From NCBI GenBank assembly GCA_028281235.1, contig JANQKG010000050.1, forward strand, positions 62,001 through 126,000: 64,000 bases of DNA, read 5' to 3'. The stretch comes from Afifellaceae bacterium (GTDB lineage: Bacteria > Pseudomonadota > Alphaproteobacteria > Rhizobiales > Afifellaceae). The notes beneath the pieces are model-generated. The model searched no databases. It had not been told where the DNA came from and was given only the letters and a program-made list of their open reading frames with translations. Shown here piece by piece: positions 18,269 through 27,110 of this stretch. The position numbers and the translations under genes are program-made. Numbering within the stretch: the first letter of the stretch is position 1; each line of letters starts with the position of its first letter.

Positions 18269-19321
18269 TCACCGTTTGCGCTCGGTGACTGATTGGCGCC
18301 AGACGACCGGGCCGCTGATCAGCGGTGTTGAGTCGGCATCCGGCGGCGTGCCTCCGCGCAATCGCGCCAGGAGCATCTGCGCGGCCGTCTCGCCGATGGC
18401 CCGATAGGGAAGAACCGCTGAGGTGAGCGGCGGGTAGAGGGTCTCGGAGATGAGCCTGTAATCGTCGAAGCCGGCGACGGAGATGTCGTCGGGAACCGCT
18501 ATGCCGCGACTGCGCAGGATGCCGTAGAGTTTCAGCGCCATGCGGTCATTGCCGCAGCAAAGAACCGTCGGCGGTGAGGCAAGGCCCATCATGCTTTCCG
18601 CGGCCCGGCTCATCAGTGCTGCTTCGCGCGGCCCGCTTTGATGCAGGCCGGCAACGGCGACAAGATCGGGATCAAAGGGGATCCCGGCCTCCTCATGTGC
18701 GGCGCGATAGCCAGCCAGGCGCAAGTCGTAGGCAACAAGATCGTCCGGCAGGGTTAGAAACCCGATGCGTCGGTGTCCTGCTTCGATCAGCCGGGACACA
18801 AGGGCATGTTGGCCGGCGCGGTCGTCCGGCAGCACGCAGGGTGTTCCCGCGTCGTCGAAGCAGTTCACCAGAATCAGGTTCTCGGCGCGGGCAGCGTCGG
18901 GAAGTTCCACCTTTCGGTGATGGTCGGCGACATACACAAGCCCTTCGACACGGTGCTGAGCGAATGTTCGCGTCAGATCCTCAACCCTGTCGGGGTTGCC
19001 GCCGGTGTCTGAAATCAGGAGCGTGATCCCGGCATCGCTCAGCGCCTGCTGAATCCCCTGGACGATCAGCAGATCAGGCAGGCCCGAAGAATCGGGCGAA
19101 CTGGGCGTCGTGCTGATGGCGCCGGTGATCAGGCCGACAAGGCCGGTCTTGTTGGAGCGCATGGCGCGCGCCGCGCGCGAGGGGACATAGGAGAGTTCGC
19201 CCATGGCGGCCTGAACCGCCTTGCGCGTGTCGATATTGACCGGCGCGTCGCCGTTCATCACGCGCGAGACCGTCTTCGGAGAAACACCCGCCCTTTTGGC
19301 AACATCGTAGATCGTCGCCAC
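18269..19321 (-). CDS. LacI-family transcriptional regulator of the CUT1 operon
   Basis: A 350-residue repressor. The DNA-binding helix-turn-helix is VATIYDVAKRAGVSPKTVSR, with hinge segment AVQAAMGELSYVPSRAARAMR. Start is GTG at 19321, five bases after GGGAGG; an upstream in-frame start would put the conserved helix too far in. The effector domain (about 60-340) ends with the AIGETAAQMLLARLRGG helix. It heads the operon that continues into the sugar-binding protein, so the tandem operator at 19345-19380 just upstream would give autoregulation and control of the whole transporter/hydrolase operon. Confidence 0.92.
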   Translation of the reverse strand: MATIYDVAKRAGVSPKTVSRVMNGDAPVNIDTRKAVQAAMGELSYVPSRAARAMRSNKTGLVGLITGAISTTPSSPDSSGLPDLLIVQGIQQALSDAGITLLISDTGGNPDRVEDLTRTFAQHRVEGLVYVADHHRKVELPDAARAENLILVNCFDDAGTPCVLPDDRAGQHALVSRLIEAGHRRIGFLTLPDDLVAYDLRLAGYRAAHEEAGIPFDPDLVAVAGLHQSGPREAALMSRAAESMMGLASPPTVLCCGNDRMALKLYGILRSRGIAVPDDISVAGFDDYRLISETLYPPLTSAVLPYRAIGETAAQMLLARLRGGTPPDADSTPLISGPVVWRQSVTERKR

Positions 19322-19344
19322 ACAATCCTCCCTGCCGCGCACTG

Positions 19345-19380
19345 GCTATGACACCAATGTCATGACATCGGTGTCATAGC
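19345..19380. promoter_or_regulatory. Double LacI-type operator
   Basis: A 36-bp near-perfect palindrome (one mismatched pair) made of two adjacent 14-bp dyads, TGACACCAATGTCA (19349-19362) and TGACATCGGTGTCA (19363-19376). Each has the TGACA-N4-TGTCA form typical of LacI-family sites. It lies 24 bases upstream of the GTG start of the LacI gene, ideal for autorepression and control of the leftward operon. Confidence 0.8.
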
Positions 19381-19464
19381 ATATCAAAAGGGCTTGTGCA
19401 GCCCAAAAAGTGCGGTCAGTCGAGGGTTATGATCGGTAGTCGGTTGCGGACGATCTGGGCCGGC

Positions 19465-21975
19465 CTAGGTTCCGTGGCCGATGCCGGCCCTGTCTCCATC
19501 GTTCTGCCAGGCGGTCAGACCTTTGAACTCGGCGCTGAGCCATTCGCCGGCAACGCAAACCTCGCAGCTGCCATTGAATGCTGTTCCCGGCAGCATTCGT
19601 GCGCCGTTGGAGAGGTAGGCCAATCCCGTAGCGGAGCGAGACGCAAGCGGGTAGGCGGCTTGTCCGATCTCGCCGATCGCCTGGCCGTCGGTGCGAACCG
19701 GTTCATGGCCGAGCAGGATCGCGTCTTCCCGGTCCAACGTCACCAGGCACAGACGATGCCGGACGCCGTCCTGCATGTGGCGGGCGCAGGCTTCGCGGCC
19801 CGGGAACACGCGCGCGTGCGACAGGTCGACCAGCGTTTCCAGTCCCGCCTCCACCGGCGAATGGAGTGGCGTCAGTCCCTGCGCCCAGACGGGCATGCCC
19901 GCCAATGTTCGTAGCGCCTGGTAGGCGTGGCAGCCGATCGGGCGCATGCCGTGGGCCGCTCCGGCCTCTTTCAGCGCATCATAGAGGGTGGCGGCGAATT
20001 CCGCCGGCACGAGAACGGTCCAGGCCGGCACGCAAAGGCAGGTCTCGCGCAGGATCGTCGCCGTCGCGAAGCCGATTTCCGCCGCCGGGTCGAAGCCAGA
20101 CGTGCCAGCTTCGCAGCGTGCGGCGTCGCGCCACCCGGCGGCCGCCAGGGTGTCGGTGGCGCGTGGGCCGATAACGTCCATCATGGCGAAGGCGGACGTC
20201 ATATTGACGACGCTCACCGCGTCTTGCGACCCCATTTGAGACCGCAAAAGTTCGAGGTCGCGGGTCTGGGCGGCGGCGTCACCGATCAGCAGGAAGCGGT
20301 CCTCAGCCTGGCGAATGACGAAAAACAGAGCCTCCACGCCACCCTTGGCGTTTAGAACCAGCGTATGCGCCGGCTCCTTGTCGACGCCGGCGACATCATT
20401 GGTGCACAGTCCAGCCAGCGCGGCCTCTGCGCCGGCGCCCACGACCAGGAACTTGCCGGCCATGCTGCGGTCGGCGAGCGCCACGCCCGAAAGCGCCGCC
20501 TCAGCCTCCGCCTTGGCAAAGGGGAACCAATCAGGTTTCTCAAAGCTGTAGCGCGGCGTAGGTTCAACGCCCTCCGGGGCAAACCATTCCGGCGTCTCCC
20601 ATCCGCCGATCTCGGTAAAACAGGCGCCTGCCTTGGCCATGTCGCCATGAAGCGGCGAACGGCGTACGCCACGCGCGGTGATGTTCTGACGGTGAGGCCA
20701 GTTCATCGCAAAGAGCTTGCCGTTGGATTCCACGGTGCGGCGCATCAGATAGTTGCGATTGGCCTGGTAGGGCATCATGCGCCGTATATCGACGTCCCAC
20801 AGGTCGTCGGGCGGTGCGCCCTCCAGCACCCATTCGGCAATCGCGCGGCCGACGCCGCCGGACGATCCGATGCCGATGCCGGTAAAGCCCGCGGCAACGA
20901 AATAGTTTGAAAGACCGTGCGCCGGCCCCAGAAGGTAGCGTGTGTCAGGCGTGGCTGCTTCCGGACCGCAAAGGAAGAGTCGAATCCCGAGTTCGTTCAG
21001 GATAGGAACCCGGTGAGCGACTCCCTCCACATAGGGGGCTGCGGCGTCCCAGTCCGGCTGAAGCTGATCGAATTCAAACGTCTCCGGAACCCCGTCGGCT
21101 GCGAAGAGCTTGGCGGTGTGCTCGCCAAAGCCGAACGAGAGTTGGCGCGCGTCCTCACGCACCGTCATCACGGCGTCCGGATCGCGCAGGAGCGGCAGGC
21201 CCTCCGCAATGTCTTCGGAGAACTCCGTGACAAGGTAGTTATGCTCAACGCCTTGCAGCGGCAGGCCGCCGGTCTCCTTGCGCAAGAAATCCCGGCCCCA
21301 AAGGCCGGTGCAATTGACGAGCGCTTCACACTCAACCGGCCCGGCCTCCGTGTCGACGGAGACGACGCGTCCGGCGACGATCTTCGCCCCGGTGACGGCT
21401 GTCTGCTCGGCAACACGCGCACCGCCCATTCGAGCGCCGGCGATCAGCGCCTGCGTCAGATCGAGTGGGTTGCACTGTCCCTCCGTCGGCAGATGCATTG
21501 CGCCGATCAGGCCGTTGGTGTTCAGACCCGGCCAGAGACGCTCCGCTTCGGCAGCGTCGACAATCTCAATAGGCAGACCCTGCGTCTTGGCTATGTCGGC
21601 AAAGCGCTGGAACTGAATGAGCCGCGATGGGTCGCTTGTGACGTTGATGGAGCCGCGAACGCTATAGCCAGTCGACTTGCCGGTCTCGCGCTCCAGTTCC
21701 GGCAGCAGACGGGCCGTCTCCATGGCGAGGCGCAACAGCGTCTGGCTGGCCCGGACCAGGCCGACGACGCCGTGGGAGTGCCACGTGGTGCCGCTGCCGA
21801 TCGATTTGCGCTCCAGCACCAGAACATCGCGGCAGCCGAGGCGCGTGAGATGATAGGCCACGCTGCTGCCAATGACGCCGGCGCCGACCACGACCACCTG
21901 TGCCCGAGAGGGCAGCCCTGGCCTGGCGATATTGTCTGCATCGGACTTAGCAGCGGGAACGGCAAGCGCGCTCAT
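19465..21975 (-). CDS. Dimethylglycine/sarcosine dehydrogenase-like FAD enzyme with GcvT domain
   Basis: An 836-residue two-part enzyme. Residues 26-400 form a DAO-type FAD domain: dinucleotide loop VVVVGAGVIGSSVAYHL, then GTTWHSHG with His66 at the position that carries covalent FAD in mammalian dimethylglycine and sarcosine dehydrogenases. The C-terminal half (about 430-820) is a GcvT-like aminomethyl-transfer domain (GDMAKAGACFTEIGGWETPE; LADRSMAGKF; GATSGFD-like region). It would oxidatively demethylate a methylated amine, handing formaldehyde to tetrahydrofolate. It follows the ProX gene at 22150-23103 on the same strand, linking betaine-type uptake and breakdown. True substrate (dimethylglycine, sarcosine or another N-methyl compound) is open. 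Confidence 0.88.
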   Translation of the reverse strand: MSALAVPAAKSDADNIARPGLPSRAQVVVVGAGVIGSSVAYHLTRLGCRDVLVLERKSIGSGTTWHSHGVVGLVRASQTLLRLAMETARLLPELERETGKSTGYSVRGSINVTSDPSRLIQFQRFADIAKTQGLPIEIVDAAEAERLWPGLNTNGLIGAMHLPTEGQCNPLDLTQALIAGARMGGARVAEQTAVTGAKIVAGRVVSVDTEAGPVECEALVNCTGLWGRDFLRKETGGLPLQGVEHNYLVTEFSEDIAEGLPLLRDPDAVMTVREDARQLSFGFGEHTAKLFAADGVPETFEFDQLQPDWDAAAPYVEGVAHRVPILNELGIRLFLCGPEAATPDTRYLLGPAHGLSNYFVAAGFTGIGIGSSGGVGRAIAEWVLEGAPPDDLWDVDIRRMMPYQANRNYLMRRTVESNGKLFAMNWPHRQNITARGVRRSPLHGDMAKAGACFTEIGGWETPEWFAPEGVEPTPRYSFEKPDWFPFAKAEAEAALSGVALADRSMAGKFLVVGAGAEAALAGLCTNDVAGVDKEPAHTLVLNAKGGVEALFFVIRQAEDRFLLIGDAAAQTRDLELLRSQMGSQDAVSVVNMTSAFAMMDVIGPRATDTLAAAGWRDAARCEAGTSGFDPAAEIGFATATILRETCLCVPAWTVLVPAEFAATLYDALKEAGAAHGMRPIGCHAYQALRTLAGMPVWAQGLTPLHSPVEAGLETLVDLSHARVFPGREACARHMQDGVRHRLCLVTLDREDAILLGHEPVRTDGQAIGEIGQAAYPLASRSATGLAYLSNGARMLPGTAFNGSCEVCVAGEWLSAEFKGLTAWQNDGDRAGIGHGT

Positions 21976-22102
21976 TGCTCTATCCTGATCGCAAAGTCCA
22001 AGTTCGGAATGTCACGCAGCGCCGACGGTCGGCGCCTGTGTGCGCTTGATACCGCTCTTGCGGCGGGACGGAAATCCGCGCAACCGGTGGCGCGGGTAGC
22101 GA

Positions 22103-22121
22103 GGGCGCCCGGCGGGCGCCC
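22103..22121 (-). terminator. Short GC hairpin between ProX and the dehydrogenase gene
   Basis: GGGCGCCC/GGGCGCCC arms around a three-base loop, 29 bases past the ProX stop. No T-run. Same placement behind a binding-protein gene as the hairpins at 7486 and 16932. Confidence 0.45.
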
Positions 22122-22149
22122 CCGGCATAATATATCGGCGGGTGCGTAC

Positions 22150-23103
22150 CTAGAATCCAAGCCAGCCGTCGATACGCTCTTTGTTGGCTGCCATCCATTC
22201 ATCCATCACGTCTTCCACTTCGCGCTCTTCCTCCACGATCTTGAAGTTCCAATCGTTGACCGTTTCGGTGTCGAGTTGCACGCCACGAAGGATTTCTGCT
22301 GCCCGCGGCGATTCTTCCTCAATCCGCTTGGCGAAGGCGATCTGAATCTTGAGCGGCGGATTGGCCACGGTGATGCTCGACTTCTCCAGCCAGTTCGGGT
22401 CTTCGGTCGGCTGCACCATCGTCCATTTGGACTCGTCGTAAGGCGGCTGTTCCAACTGCACCAGATCGGTGAGCTGGAACATCATGTGCGGCGCGAAGCA
22501 CAAGGTGGCGAATGGCTGGCCAGTGGTCGCCGCCTCCTTGATGCGGGCAATCGCCAGCGTCTCGTCCATCTCAAGCAGCTTGAACGTCTCGCCGACGCCG
22601 TAGCTGGTCAGCCGCACGGTGTCGATGGCGGTGCCGGCCCAGCCGCTGGCGCCAACCCAGATTTCGCCCTTGCCGTCGCCGTCGGTGTCGAACTGCTTGG
22701 CGATCTCCGGATCGGTGAGGTCGAAGATGCTCTTGACGCCGAGTTTGTCGGCCGTGGCTCTGGTGACGCAATAGGTGCCGAAGCCATCATATTCATTCTC
22801 CGACAGCACGACGGTGCCGCGCTCGTTGACGAACTTGTCAGTCAGATTCTGCTGATTGGGCAGCCAGACGTCGGGGTGGACGTCCATGTCGCCCTTGTCC
22901 ATCGCCTCGAAGATCACCGGGTTGGTCGATGCGATCTTGTCGACCTCAAGACCTGTCTCGCGCTCGATGAGCGTTTCGAGCATGTAGGAAATCGCTTCTG
23001 CCGCCGCCCAGTTCGGCACGCCGATCGTAATATCGGCCGCCTTGGCCGGCATCGCCGCCGCCGCCGCGACGCACGTGCCGATGAATGCGCCTTTCCAAGT
23101 CAT
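22150..23103 (-). CDS. proX: Glycine betaine/choline-type ABC substrate-binding protein, paralog 1
   Basis: A 317-residue periplasmic protein of the OpuAC/ProX family. Leader MTWKGAFIGTCVAAAAAMPAKA, then ADITIGVPNWAAAEAIS; NPVIFEAMDKGDMDVHPDVW and PPYDESKW are family hallmarks, supplying aromatic residues for a quaternary-amine cage. Residues 139-150 read DTDGDGKGEIWV, an EF-hand-like calcium loop. It aligns without gaps in its N-terminal half to the paralogs at 24439 and 30885 and all three are exactly 317 residues long. Divergent from the LysR gene at 23307 and upstream of the dehydrogenase gene. Permease and ATPase are those at 25536-28222, by inference. Confidence 0.92.
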   Translation of the reverse strand: MTWKGAFIGTCVAAAAAMPAKAADITIGVPNWAAAEAISYMLETLIERETGLEVDKIASTNPVIFEAMDKGDMDVHPDVWLPNQQNLTDKFVNERGTVVLSENEYDGFGTYCVTRATADKLGVKSIFDLTDPEIAKQFDTDGDGKGEIWVGASGWAGTAIDTVRLTSYGVGETFKLLEMDETLAIARIKEAATTGQPFATLCFAPHMMFQLTDLVQLEQPPYDESKWTMVQPTEDPNWLEKSSITVANPPLKIQIAFAKRIEEESPRAAEILRGVQLDTETVNDWNFKIVEEEREVEDVMDEWMAANKERIDGWLGF

Positions 23104-23306
23104 ATCCTGTCCTCCCTGTCCAAGTCATGTCCTGGTGATGTTTATCCCACCGACGGAGTCGCGCCGCAATTTGCGACACGAACGGCCTAACGATAAGGTG
23201 GGGAAGAGGCTGACGCCAATGCTGTGTGGTCATCGCGCGATGTGTTGCTCATGATTGAAAGCGCCAGACTGGAACGCCTCATGATTGCGCCAAACCGGTC
23301 CGCCGC
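23104..23306. promoter_or_regulatory. Divergent ProX / LysR promoter region
   Basis: 203 bases. Contains the dyad GTCGC-N10-GCGAC at 23158-23177, 55-74 bases upstream of the ProX start, where a LysR activator could bind. A related GTGTCG-N11-CGACAC dyad occurs upstream of the paralogous LysR gene (29342-29364). Promoter hexamers were not clear. Confidence 0.4.
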
Positions 23307-24233
23307 ATGAGGTTCAACCTGCGTCAGATGCAGTGTTTTGCGGCACTGGCGGAGCTCCTGCATTTCAGTCGGGCTGCCGAACGGGTGAACATGACGCAGC
23401 CCGCCTTCAGCCGCCAAATCATCGCACTGGAAGACGCGCTTGACGTGAAATTGGTGGAGCGCAACAGCCATGACGTGAAGCTCACGCCGGCCGGCAAGGC
23501 GTTCCTGAGCGGATGCCGTGAGGCCTTTGATGTGCTGGAGAAGGCCAGCCGCCGCGCGACGCTGATTCAGCGCGGCTTTGAGGGCAGCATTCGCGTCGGC
23601 TACACGGATTTTGCCATCAGCTCCGACCTTCCGAACGTTCTGCGCGGTTTTCGCAAACGGTTTCCGGGCGTCATTCTGGAGCCGTTTCAGGCGTCGACCC
23701 GCGAGCTTCTAGTCCAGCTAGAGGAAGACCGCCTCGACGTGGCCTTTGTCACAGGTCCGGTTCAGCAAGAGGGGTTATCGGCCGTTCCCTTCACACAAAG
23801 CGGGTTGTTGGTCGTGTTGTGGGAAGGTCATCCCCTGGCCGACGAGGCGGAGATCAAGATGGCCGATCTGGCGGGCGAGGATTTCGTCTTCGGCATCCCA
23901 AAATTGTGGCGGTCCTATCTTCGGCATATTGACCGCGTCTTCGCCGATGCCGGCATTGAGCCGAATATCGTGGATCATGGATTCAGCAGCGAAGGCCTGT
24001 TCGGGCTGGTGGCGGGGCAGTTGGGGATCACACTCTATCCCGATTGTATTCGCAACTATTACCGGCGCGGTCTGCTGATCCGCGAGGTGAGCGGACTGAA
24101 AGCGAAGATTCCCACTGTGGCGGTTTGGCGCGATGGCGATGAATCGAACCCGCTGGTGAACTTTCAGGACTTCCTGCACGAGAGCCTGCTTGGTCAGACA
24201 AGGACGCGCAATCGCTTGGCGCTGGCGACTTAG
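23307..24233 (+). CDS. LysR-family regulator, ProX-linked paralog 1
   Basis: A 308-residue LysR-type regulator. The winged helix-turn-helix (LRQMQCFAALAELLHFSRAA, then NMTQPAFSRQIIALEDAL) is at residues 3-62; the effector domain (90-300) contains GSIRVGYTDFAISSDLP and GLFGLVAGQLGITLYPDC, the latter shared with the regulator at 29639. Divergent from ProX paralog 1 and directly upstream of ProX paralog 2, so it probably controls betaine-type uptake and the dehydrogenase operon. Start ATG at 23307. Confidence 0.9.
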   Translation: MRFNLRQMQCFAALAELLHFSRAAERVNMTQPAFSRQIIALEDALDVKLVERNSHDVKLTPAGKAFLSGCREAFDVLEKASRRATLIQRGFEGSIRVGYTDFAISSDLPNVLRGFRKRFPGVILEPFQASTRELLVQLEEDRLDVAFVTGPVQQEGLSAVPFTQSGLLVVLWEGHPLADEAEIKMADLAGEDFVFGIPKLWRSYLRHIDRVFADAGIEPNIVDHGFSSEGLFGLVAGQLGITLYPDCIRNYYRRGLLIREVSGLKAKIPTVAVWRDGDESNPLVNFQDFLHESLLGQTRTRNRLALAT

Positions 24234-24243
24234 CGCCGTTGTA

Positions 24244-24290
24244 GGCGAGATACGGGCGCAACTGCCTTTTTCGGCAGGTGGTATCGCGCC
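24244..24290 (+). terminator. Large imperfect stem-loop after LysR gene
   Basis: Outer arms GGCGAGATAC/GTATCGCGCC (one mismatch) enclosing an inner hairpin CTGCC-TTTTTC-GGCAG. Eleven bases after the LysR stop. There is no T-run after the outer stem, so termination is possible but not certain. Confidence 0.45.
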
Positions 24291-24438
24291 ATAGGCAATC
24301 GGCATTGGACAGCTCGCAGAGCCGTTCGTAGCGTTCACGTTCCACGCTCCCTCAGGAATAAACGGGCCCGCAAGAGGCCCGCAGGAGACAGGGGCGAGAA
24401 CCGATCAACGAACGACGACCCTTGATCCGGAGGATTGA

Positions 24439-25392
24439 ATGTCCATGCGGAGGCTTTTTCTCGCGTCAGCACTTGCCGTAACCGTCAGCTCGCCGGCGGC
24501 GGCAGATGAAATCAATATCGGCGTGCCCAATTGGGCGGCCGCTCAGGTCATCACCGACATCATGGCCAAGGTGTTGACCGAGGAATTGGGAGTCACGGTC
24601 AATCTCGTGCCGGGCACCAATCCGGTCATATTCGAGGCGATGGATACCGGTGATCTCGATGTCCATCCTGATGTGTGGCTGCCCAACCAGAAGAACCTGG
24701 TGCAGACCTATGTGCAGGAGCGCGGTTCCGTGGCGCTCTCAACCAACCCCTATGGCGGCGGTCGGGCGCTGTGCGTGACGCAGCAGACCGTCGACAAGAC
24801 CGGCGTGACGAGCATCTACGACCTGACCGATCCCGACATGGCCCGGAAGTTCGACACCGACGGCGATGGTCTCGGCGAGGTCTGGGTGGGCGCCGCCGGC
24901 TGGGCGAGCACCACGATCGAGACTGTGCGCATGCATTCCTACGGCATCGCGGAAACCTTTGAGCTGCTGCAGATGGACGAGGAAGCCGGCATGGCGCTCA
25001 TTCGCGCAGCACATGTCTCCGGCGAGCCTTTCGTCACCAATTGCGTGCGGCCCAACGCGATGAACATGATTGCGGATCTGGTGGCCCTGGAAGAGCCGCC
25101 CTATGACGAGGCCAAGTGGAACATGGTGTCTCCCACTGAAGACCCCAACTGGCTTGAGAAATCCGACGTGGAGGTCGGCTGGCCTGCGATCAACGTGCAT
25201 GTGGCCTATGCAACGCGGCTAAAGGACGATCAGCCGGAAGCCGCAGCCATCTTCAGCCGGATCGGCTTTGAGACTGAAATGATCGACGAGTTCATCTTCC
25301 AGGTCCTGGAGGAGAAGCAGGACCCGAAGGATGTGGCCGATGCCTGGCTTGCAGCCAACCAGGACCGCGTCCGCAGCTGGCTGGGCTACTGA
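24439..25392 (+). CDS. proX: Glycine betaine/choline-type ABC substrate-binding protein, paralog 2
   Basis: A 317-residue ProX-like periplasmic protein. Signal peptide MSMRRLFLASALAVTVSSPA, mature start about ADEINIGVPNWAAAQ. Shares NPVIFEAMDTGDLDVHPDVW, DTDGDGLGEVWVGAAGW and PPYDEAKW with the other two paralogs. Single-gene unit: it follows the LysR gene at 23307 by 205 bases and ends at a strong terminator. Ligand specificity probably differs from the paralogs; no permease is in its own unit, so it likely feeds the ProVW pair encoded convergently. Confidence 0.92.
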   Translation: MSMRRLFLASALAVTVSSPAAADEINIGVPNWAAAQVITDIMAKVLTEELGVTVNLVPGTNPVIFEAMDTGDLDVHPDVWLPNQKNLVQTYVQERGSVALSTNPYGGGRALCVTQQTVDKTGVTSIYDLTDPDMARKFDTDGDGLGEVWVGAAGWASTTIETVRMHSYGIAETFELLQMDEEAGMALIRAAHVSGEPFVTNCVRPNAMNMIADLVALEEPPYDEAKWNMVSPTEDPNWLEKSDVEVGWPAINVHVAYATRLKDDQPEAAAIFSRIGFETEMIDEFIFQVLEEKQDPKDVADAWLAANQDRVRSWLGY

Positions 25393-25441
25393 TCAGAGCC
25401 AGGGCGGGGCTTTAAGCCAAGCCAAAACCGAAACTCTCCCT

Positions 25442-25477
25442 TGCGCGCAACGGCCTCCCCGTTGCGCGCATCTTTTT
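25442..25477 (+). terminator. Rho-independent terminator of ProX paralog 2
   Basis: Perfect 12-bp stem TGCGCGCAACGG / CCGTTGCGCGCA with a five-base loop, followed by TCTTTTT. The strongest terminator in the window. It also sits between the convergent ProX and ProW genes and may act on both strands. Confidence 0.88.
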
Positions 25478-25535
25478 GCCTTCCTCTCGCAAAAGCTGAG
25501 CGGGCTGTTGGCGGGTCAGGGCGCGCGCGAGAAAG

Positions 25536-27110
25536 TCAGTCCTTGCTGATGCGTCCCTGCACGATGCGGTCGAGGATCATGGCGCAGAACAGGATCGCCA
25601 ATCCGGACAGAATGCCGTACCCGGTGGCCGCGAATTGCAGAGCTTGGAGCACATCCTGGCCAAGCCCCTCCGCCCCGATCAATGAGGCGATCACGACCAT
25701 GCCCAGACTCATCAGGATGGTTTGATTGATGCCCGTCAGAATCGACGGCGCCGCCATGGGCAGATCGACCTTCAAGAGCACGGTCAGTTGGGTGGCGCCG
25801 AACGCCATTGCGGCTTCGCGGACGTCTTCGGGCACGCTTTTCAGCCCCAGTGCCGTCAGGCGGATCACAGGCGGCATGCCGAAGCTCAATGTGGCGATCA
25901 CAGCCGGCGGCTTGCCGATGCCGAAAAGCGCGATCACCGGGATCAGATAGACGAAAGCCGGCATGGTCTGCATGAAGTCCAGCACCGGCCGAATGATTGC
26001 GTAGACGCGTGCGTTGCGCGCGCACCAGATGCCGATGGGAATGCCCAGCACGATGGAAGTCAGCGCCGCTGTGCCGAGAAGTGCGACCGTGGCCAGGCTC
26101 TTCTCCCAAAATCCGAGAAGCCCCAGATAAAACAAAGCGGCCGCAGTGAAGATGGCTGTGCGAAAGCCCGCCGTGCGCCACGCGAGCACAACAATCAGCG
26201 CTACGATCACCGGCCACGGCGTGCCGCTCAGGAAGGCCTCCAGCATGCCCACAACACCGTTGATCGCTGTGATGATGCCATCAAACACGAGGCCGCCGCG
26301 CGCCGTGATCCAGTCGAACAGATCGTCGATGGCGGTGGAGGAGATGTTGCGCCATTCCGGGTCGGCGGGAAAGTTGAAGAGCCAGGGTGGCGGCTGGCTT
26401 GTGACGCGCGACAAAGCCGTCACCAGATAGGTGACGGCGATGAGCCCGCCGGTCATGAGCACGGTGGGCAGGCGGATGATCGCGTCGCTTGAGCGCCGCG
26501 CCCGCCATTTCATGTACTTGTCTTCCAGGATCCAGTTCGCCGCCACCAGCTGGATGCCCTTGACGAGCGCCAGAAGAACCAAGCTGATCACCACCAATTG
26601 CGGCGCCTCCGCTGCTAGCCGCTCCGCCTCCGCTGCCGCTTCGGTGGCAACCTTGGCCAGATTCTCAGCACTTTGCGCCATGCGGTCGGCGCCGTCCTCG
26701 CCGGCGGCAAGCGCTCGGGCGGCTTCTGCCGCACGCTCGGCGCTGCGCTCCATCAATTGCTCCGCACGCGCCGCCTGTTCAGCACCGAGGTCGCCGAAGA
26801 GCCCGTGAGCGAGCCGCGCCAGAATATTCAGCTCCAGCACCCAGAATATGAGAGCGATGCCGAAGAGCTGGCGCGCACTCCACCAGAACGGCCCGAGAAT
26901 CGCCGCCGTCCAGTTGAAGGTCACCGCGAAGTTGGGCTTTCGACCGATCTGACGAAACTTGTCGACATAGAAAGCGCGGCTACGCTCGCCCAAGAAGGCG
27001 CCAACATCGCCAAAGGGGTCTGCGTGCTCCGCGTCGGGATGGACGGCGTCACTCAATTGTGCGGCGTCGCGGCCGTGCTCTTCGCGCGCGTCCGTGTCGG
27101 CATGCGTCAT
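25536..27110 (-). CDS. proW: Glycine betaine-type ABC permease with N-terminal DUF2628-like and coiled-coil extension
   Basis: A 524-residue permease, much longer than usual ProW/OpuAB proteins (about 280-350). Residues 47-93 (FNWTAAILGPFWWSARQLFG...) look like a DUF2628-type membrane segment. Residues about 105-165 are an Ala/Glu/Arg-rich heptad-like stretch, probably a coiled coil. Two more membrane segments and an acidic spacer follow, then the ProW core (about 285-524) with TMPAFVYLIPVIALFGIG and the EAA loop EAAMAFGATQLTVLLKVDLP. Its ATG overlaps the ProV stop by four bases (ATGA), so translation is coupled. It forms the membrane channel for the ProX paralogs. Confidence 0.88.
   Translation of the reverse strand: MTHADTDAREEHGRDAAQLSDAVHPDAEHADPFGDVGAFLGERSRAFYVDKFRQIGRKPNFAVTFNWTAAILGPFWWSARQLFGIALIFWVLELNILARLAHGLFGDLGAEQAARAEQLMERSAERAAEAARALAAGEDGADRMAQSAENLAKVATEAAAEAERLAAEAPQLVVISLVLLALVKGIQLVAANWILEDKYMKWRARRSSDAIIRLPTVLMTGGLIAVTYLVTALSRVTSQPPPWLFNFPADPEWRNISSTAIDDLFDWITARGGLVFDGIITAINGVVGMLEAFLSGTPWPVIVALIVVLAWRTAGFRTAIFTAAALFYLGLLGFWEKSLATVALLGTAALTSIVLGIPIGIWCARNARVYAIIRPVLDFMQTMPAFVYLIPVIALFGIGKPPAVIATLSFGMPPVIRLTALGLKSVPEDVREAAMAFGATQLTVLLKVDLPMAAPSILTGINQTILMSLGMVVIASLIGAEGLGQDVLQALQFAATGYGILSGLAILFCAMILDRIVQGRISKD

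Noticed and set aside
20917..23190. 757-codon plus-strand frame opposite the dehydrogenase and ProX 1 genes
   Set aside because: Antisense shadow across two well-supported genes and their intergenic region; no family features.
24364..24390. GGGCC...GGCCC stem before ProX 2 as terminator or riboswitch
   Set aside because: Only a five-base stem and no conserved riboswitch elements; not distinguishable from GC-rich background.
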